Positions 60,614 through 64,000 of a stretch of DNA of 64,000 bases are shown here, piece by piece. The stretch lies in contig CAXXDX010000007.1 of assembly GCA_963677605.2 (NCBI GenBank), forward strand, positions 186,001-250,000. The letters are read 5' to 3'. Origin of the DNA: JAGLOK01 sp963677605 (GTDB taxonomy: Bacteria; Bacillota; Clostridia; Christensenellales; UMGS416). How positions within the stretch are numbered: position 1 is the first letter of the stretch; every line of letters starts with the position of its first letter. Position numbers and translations under genes: made by a program. The notes below the pieces were generated by a model. That model had not been told where the DNA came from, did no database searches, and worked only from the letters and a program-made list of their open reading frames with translations.

Positions 60614-60625
60614 TCCTTGCAGCTA

Positions 60626-60666
60626 TGATAAAAACAGCCGTATCCAAAAATGGTGCGGTTTTTCTT
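60626..60666 (+). terminator. Weak terminator-like hairpin
   Basis: Imperfect CCG-TA-TCCA / TGG-TG-CGG hairpin followed by TTTTTC, just after the activase stop. Confidence 0.45.
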
Positions 60667-60771
60667 TTATTCAAAATCCTGATTAAATCAATCAGGTATT
60701 GACTATTGGTAAATAGAGGTATATAATTAATTATAACGGCGTTTTTGCCGAATACAACTAAGGAGAGTAAT

Positions 60772-61152
60772 ATGGCAAAGTATCTTGAAGTTTATAAGTG
60801 CGAACTGTGCGGGAATATTGTAGAAGTTTTTGAAGGACAGGCGGGAACATTGGTGTGCTGCGGACAGGACATGACACTGCTTGAGGAAAAAACAGCAGAT
60901 GTGGCAACTGAAAAGCATGTTCCGTATATTGAGGAAACTGACAGCGGATATAAAGTAAAAGTTGGCAAGGAAGTAAATCATCCTATGGCAGACGAGCATT
61001 ATATCCAGTGGATTGAGCTTGTTGTCGGCGCAAAAGTATATCGTCAGATGTTATCACCCGGTGACGCACCTGAAGCAACTTTCTGTGTAGAAAAAGCGGA
61101 TGGTGTTTTCGCACGTGAGTATTGTAATCTTCACGGGCTGTGGAAAGGCTGA
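60772..61152 (+). CDS. dfx: Desulfoferrodoxin (superoxide reductase)
   Basis: 126 residues from the ATG 6 nt after AAGGAG. The N-terminal desulforedoxin-type iron site is CELCGN near residue 10 with the adjacent Cys pair VCCGQDM near 29. The C-terminal active site has the His ligands in TEKHVPYIE and VNHPMADEHYIQWIEL and the axial Cys-His in REYCNLHGLWK. It reduces superoxide to peroxide in anaerobes. Single gene with its own terminator; no rubredoxin gene is adjacent. Confidence 0.96.
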   Translation: MAKYLEVYKCELCGNIVEVFEGQAGTLVCCGQDMTLLEEKTADVATEKHVPYIEETDSGYKVKVGKEVNHPMADEHYIQWIELVVGAKVYRQMLSPGDAPEATFCVEKADGVFAREYCNLHGLWKG

Positions 61153-61175
61153 TTTAGATTTTAGATTGTTGTTTA

Positions 61176-61201
61176 AAAAGGCACAGAGATGTGCCTTTTT
61201 T
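61176..61201. terminator. Terminator after desulfoferrodoxin
   Basis: AAAAGGCACA / TGTGCCTTTT with a 4-nt loop and long T run; it also abuts the convergent small membrane gene. Confidence 0.88.
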
Positions 61202-61202
61202 C

Positions 61203-61469
61203 TTATTCTTTGCTAGTTACTTTTTCTTTCTTTTTCTTTAAATTATAAAGCTGTTTAAAATAAACTATTATGAATATTATTCCGATAACTGCAGGAAGCC
61301 ATATGGCAAATCTGATTTTAAAAGGAATTTGTTCAATCCAAATATACGAATAGCCTAGTGTTGTCTTTGTGTCTGTAAAGATGTTTGTATTGAAAAACAG
61401 ACGTGATAGAATTACAAAGAATTGTGATATATAGATTGATATAATTCCAAAATATAAATTTTTTTTCAT
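61203..61469 (-). CDS. Small two-pass membrane protein
   Basis: 88 residues: a hydrophobic segment at about 7-27, a loop containing TDTKTTLGYSYIWIEQIP, a second segment at about 55-72, and a strongly basic tail (KKKKEKVTSKE). GGAGTGAG is placed 5 nt before the ATG and TATAAT lies just upstream of that, so expression is likely. No family recognised. Confidence 0.65.
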   Translation of the reverse strand: MKKNLYFGIISIYISQFFVILSRLFFNTNIFTDTKTTLGYSYIWIEQIPFKIRFAIWLPAVIGIIFIIVYFKQLYNLKKKKEKVTSKE

Positions 61470-61622
61470 AACTCACTCCGTGTATTATTATAGCATATAT
61501 GGAAATTATAACTATATGCAAAGCGATTTGATTTTTTGGCGTTTTATTAGTTTATTAATTTATGCATATGTTATTGCTGAGAGATTATATTATTGCTTTT
61601 TTAATTAATTGACCACCCTGAG

Positions 61623-61760
61623 CGCCTTATTGTTTTATGTTTTCTGCAATTTCTTGCGGATATACCTTCGCCGTTTTAACTTTCCTAATCTAGTTTACTA
61701 TGCCACGGCTCGGCGTCTTTGCTGGGGCTGCGCCCCAGTGCCCCATTTCGCCTGTCGGCG
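61623..61760 (+). repeat. Direct repeat R1, copy 1 (138 bp)
   Basis: Matches 62551-62688 over its whole length with about nine substitutions and no gaps (counted by eye). Includes the hairpin CTGGGGC-TGC-GCCCCAG at 61722-61738. Confidence 0.85.
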
Positions 61761-62121
61761 TGAAATGAAAACTACGCTATTCCACAAAAGTTTTATTAAA
61801 CCGTAAGTTAAGCTAAAGAAATAAAGTTAAACTATTACGTAGCGAAAAGACACACTTTGTTTAGGGGTTGTGAGCCTCGATAGTCGCACGATGACACAGG
61901 GAACAAGCTCCTTTGTCATCATTGCTATACAGGTAAGAGGTAATTCTAAATGTCACACGTAATTTTCGAGAAAATTACTTTACGCCTGTCGGGGAGTGGT
62001 TTTGCAAAGGTTTTGGTACAAAACCTAATAACGCTACACACTGGAAAAAGCAAACCTACTATTATCAGTAAGTCTCTTTATACCTCAACTTACTTTGTCT
62101 CACAAAGTAGGGCCGAGTGGC

Positions 62122-62218
62122 AGCGTACCCAAGGCAAAGAAAAATGCCAAGCAGCGATTTGCGAAGCAGAGAACTTTGTCATACTGCATTTTATCCAACT
62201 ATCTACCCCGAACGCTTT
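62122..62218 (+). repeat. Direct repeat R2, copy 1 (about 97 bp)
   Basis: Matches 62459-62556 with one 1-bp indel and mismatches concentrated near 62142-62165; the right 50 bp (from GAGAACTTTG) are identical. Preceded by a TACTTTGT / ACAAAGTA hairpin. Confidence 0.85.
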
Positions 62219-62458
62219 CTTACTTTGGATTTTTAGCGAACTATGCAGAAGCTGGGATTCTTTTTTATTTTTTTCGGCGGCATCGCTTCGCTCCTCCGCA
62301 CTTTTAATCTAGTTTCAGCACCGCAGTGCGTTCCACTAAAATTTGCAAAAAGAAGTGCAGACCCTTGAGCCAGTTTGCAAAAGCAGTCGGTTAGAAAGAA
62401 AGCGGCTCACGGCGTCTGCGTCTTTTGGCTACTTTTTTAAAAAAGTAGCGCCAAGCGG

Positions 62459-62556
62459 AGCGTACCCAAGGCAAAGAAAATTAGCTAAACAACGATTTGC
62501 TGAGCAGAGAACTTTGTCATACTGCATTTTATCCAACTATCTACCCCGAACGCTTT
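62459..62556 (+). repeat. Direct repeat R2, copy 2
   Basis: Second copy of 62122-62218, preceded by the hairpin CTACTTTTTTAAAAAAGTAG (62430-62449). It runs straight into R1 copy 2. Confidence 0.85.
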
Positions 62557-62688
62557 ATTGCTTTATGTTTTTTGCAATTTCTTGCGGATATACCTTCGCC
62601 GTTTTAACTTTACTAATCTAGCTTACAATGTCACGGCTCGGCGTCTTTGCTGGGGCTGCGCCCCAGTGCCTCGTTTCGCCTGTCGGCG
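62551..62688 (+). repeat. Direct repeat R1, copy 2 (138 bp)
   Basis: Second copy of 61623-61760, 928 bp downstream; hairpin CTGGGGC-TGC-GCCCCAG at 62650-62666. Confidence 0.85.
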
Positions 62689-63054
62689 AATATTCAAATT
62701 TCAGCTTCGCAGTGCATAAGTTTTGAAACAAAACTTTACTCTGTTTATATTAAAAATATAATTTGAAGGCTAATATGAACTACAATAGTGCTTTAGCACT
62801 ATGAGTGTTCATTTTATCAAATAGAATTGACCAAGTTATTGATAAAAGGTTCCCTCAGCGGAGCGTGATTCAGTAAAGATTATTACTCTGTTACGCTAAA
62901 TTGCTGATTAAAATAATAAATTGCTACGGCGTTCCGTGTGCTTTGCTTGTTTAAAAGAATAATAAATTTGAAAATGTATTATTCTATTCATTCTAATTTA
63001 CAACCCCCCTCCAAAGGACTAAAATATACATATACCTACAACAGGGGGCAAACT

Positions 63055-63870
63055 ATGAAAAAACTAATAATCATATTGATTGCACTCACAATGCTTTTTG
63101 CCGGATGCACGGATAAAAGCGAAACTACCCCGACAGAAGAAGTGAAAATGGAAAAGCCGTCACCGACGGCGACTAAAGAAGAACAAACCAAAGAACCGGA
63201 GCAGGTCGGGGGATTTTCCGAGCTTTCCCGTTATATCGAAAAAATGGACCAAGCGACAGAGTTTATGGATGAAGGGATAGATAAATCGGGAGATATGAAC
63301 CTTTCCATGGAATTTATCACTATAAAGATGTCCGCGGCTCAGCTGACCGGCGCGCTGTACGTTTACGAAAACTACGGAGAAAACTGGGACTCGGGAATAG
63401 TAACCGATAAAGATTATGACATCACAACTCAAACGACAGTCACGACAGAAAACGGCATAACCACCTATAAAAACATAGCGTATGGCTCAAAAGAGGCTCA
63501 AAATGAAGCGGTTGTAACCATAGTGGCATACAATCCGCAGCTTAACGTGGTGCAGATAATAACTAAAATCGAAGAGCCTGAGTCAAATGCTGTCTATCAG
63601 TTTTATATGGATGAAAACGATGCGATATATTATGTTTTCGCTGAAACGGCGGCAAACACGCTGTTTACCGATGTGATGTATTATGACGGAAGCTTTATCG
63701 GCATAGCAAAAGCATGGTTTGACGGAGAAGATGAGCTTACTCTGCCGTATGATCTGACCGAATCAAAGCCGTCATCATATGAAGAACTTCTGGTGTATGA
63801 TTCATACAGAACAGAATTTACCTATGATGGTACTGATGCAGTGATAGAAAAGTTAATTATAAACGATTAA
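63055..63870 (+). CDS. Lipoprotein of unknown function
   Basis: 271 residues from the ATG that follows AGGGGG by 6 nt; a reading from 62938 crosses that site. Lipobox LFAG-C near residue 17, then a Thr/Pro/Glu-rich linker (TPTEEVKMEKPSPTATKEEQ) and a beta-rich domain with ENGITTYKNIAYGSKEAQNE and NAVYQFYMDENDAIYYVFAE. No family recognised. CCCCCCT at 63004-63010 could pair with the ribosome site. Its stop overlaps the end of the sulfatase-like gene on the other strand. Confidence 0.75.
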   Translation: MKKLIIILIALTMLFAGCTDKSETTPTEEVKMEKPSPTATKEEQTKEPEQVGGFSELSRYIEKMDQATEFMDEGIDKSGDMNLSMEFITIKMSAAQLTGALYVYENYGENWDSGIVTDKDYDITTQTTVTTENGITTYKNIAYGSKEAQNEAVVTIVAYNPQLNVVQIITKIEEPESNAVYQFYMDENDAIYYVFAETAANTLFTDVMYYDGSFIGIAKAWFDGEDELTLPYDLTESKPSSYEELLVYDSYRTEFTYDGTDAVIEKLIIND

Positions 63871-64000
63871 TTTATAATATTGTTTTTATACTCATCCTTT
63901 AACTCCGGTATAATAGCCCCCACGCTTTCGCGCCAATAGCTAAGCAAATCTTGCAGCTTTTTGGCAAGTTCCGGTTCAGTATCAGCCAAATTGTTATCCT
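63867..64000 (-). CDS. C-terminal end of a probable sulfatase (partial)
   Basis: 43 residues read to the window edge: NNLADTEPELAKKLQDLLSY, then WRESVGAIIPEL and a short tail to TAA. The 'NLADxxPELAxxLxxxLxxW' pattern is the usual C-terminus of arylsulfatase/phosphatase-superfamily enzymes. The catalytic part lies outside the window. Its stop overlaps that of the convergent lipoprotein gene by 3-4 bp. Confidence 0.6.
   Translation of the reverse strand, partial: DNNLADTEPELAKKLQDLLSYWRESVGAIIPELKDEYKNNIIN

Larger units (their letters stand above)
61470..63054. other. 1.6-kb non-coding region with internal direct repeats and hairpins
   Basis: Short frames here lack ribosome sites and cross the repeats, so I call none. 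Content: a 138-bp pair (61623-61760, 62551-62688), a 97-bp pair (62122-62218, 62459-62556), CTGGGGC-TGC-GCCCCAG hairpins, TACTTT/AAAGTA hairpins, and GATGACA (61890-61896) with TGTCATC (61914-61920). Composition shifts to GC-rich islands against AT-rich flanks. Confidence 0.7.

Noticed and set aside
61950..62621. Two plus-strand frames of 120 and 92 codons (61950-62312 and 62343-62621)
   Set aside because: They cross the R2 and R1 repeats in different frames, have no ribosome site and no recognisable motif; the repeats explain the open frames.
61590..62700. CRISPR array suspected from repeated blocks
   Set aside because: Only two copies of each repeat, 97-138 bp long and imperfect, without uniform spacers; no cas genes in the window.

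Overview
The window looks like the replication-origin region of an anaerobic, low-GC Gram-positive chromosome, most likely a member of the Clostridia. The support is dnaA with DnaA boxes, dnaN, parAB with perfect parS sites, many Gram-positive style lipoproteins, AddAB instead of RecBCD, a desulfoferrodoxin, 2-hydroxyacyl-CoA dehydratase activase genes, and consensus -35/-10 promoters with AGGAGG-type ribosome sites. Genus and species cannot be named from the sequence. I see no CRISPR array, rRNA operon, complete insertion sequence or complete prophage.

Layout. 1-9.8 kb: metabolic and cell-envelope genes (aminotransferase, VOC protein, solute-binding lipoprotein, dGTPase, GtrA, SGNH hydrolase, PrsA-like foldase, several lipoproteins). 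9.8-10.8 kb: a UPF0251 regulator preceded by three minigenes of 26-29 codons behind a strong promoter carrying repeated operator-like sites. 10.8-16.7 kb: lipB-lipA, a DUF4432 protein, a PadR/membrane-protein pair with its own operator, and xpaC-telA. 16.8-20.8 kb: a short glycan-initiation operon (CapD/WbpM-like dehydratase, PglC-like transferase, SDR epimerase). 20.9-26.7 kb: U32 peptidase, EstB-like serine hydrolase, a HAM1-type NTP pyrophosphatase that seems to start at AUU, and xylA. 27-33.7 kb: addB-addA. 33.7-38.1 kb: two GNAT proteins, a polytopic membrane protein, and an ECF sigma/anti-sigma operon ending in two small proteins that share a C-terminal motif.

38.1-49 kb is the origin region: ppk and ppx run leftward, then come a candidate small RNA, oriC, dnaA, dnaN, a leftward NusG_II / Gx transporter / membrane-protein operon, two parS sites, and parA-parB. 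rpmH-rnpA-yidC and recF-gyrB, the usual neighbours of dnaA in Firmicutes, are absent. 49.6-50.05 kb: a tRNA-Ser(CGA) whose last 20 bp are repeated 359 bp downstream, the scar expected from a lost integrative element. 50.3-57.4 kb: an MCP-like protein, a beta-rich lipoprotein, an MBL/radical-SAM pair, and a diguanylate cyclase convergent with a degenerate EAL-HDOD protein. 57.6-61.5 kb: a three-gene 2-hydroxyacyl-CoA dehydratase/activase set, desulfoferrodoxin and a small membrane protein. 61.5-63.05 kb is non-coding and holds internal direct repeats and hairpins. The window ends with a lipoprotein and the last 43 codons of a probable sulfatase on the other strand.

At least five genes (dgt, gtrA, a 360-residue lipoprotein, the U32 peptidase and the DUF2229 gene) have a -10 hexamer only 6-8 nt before the ATG and no ribosome site. 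They are probably leaderless, and several start sites below were moved for that reason or because of a nearby ribosome site. All family names come from reading motifs; no database search was run.
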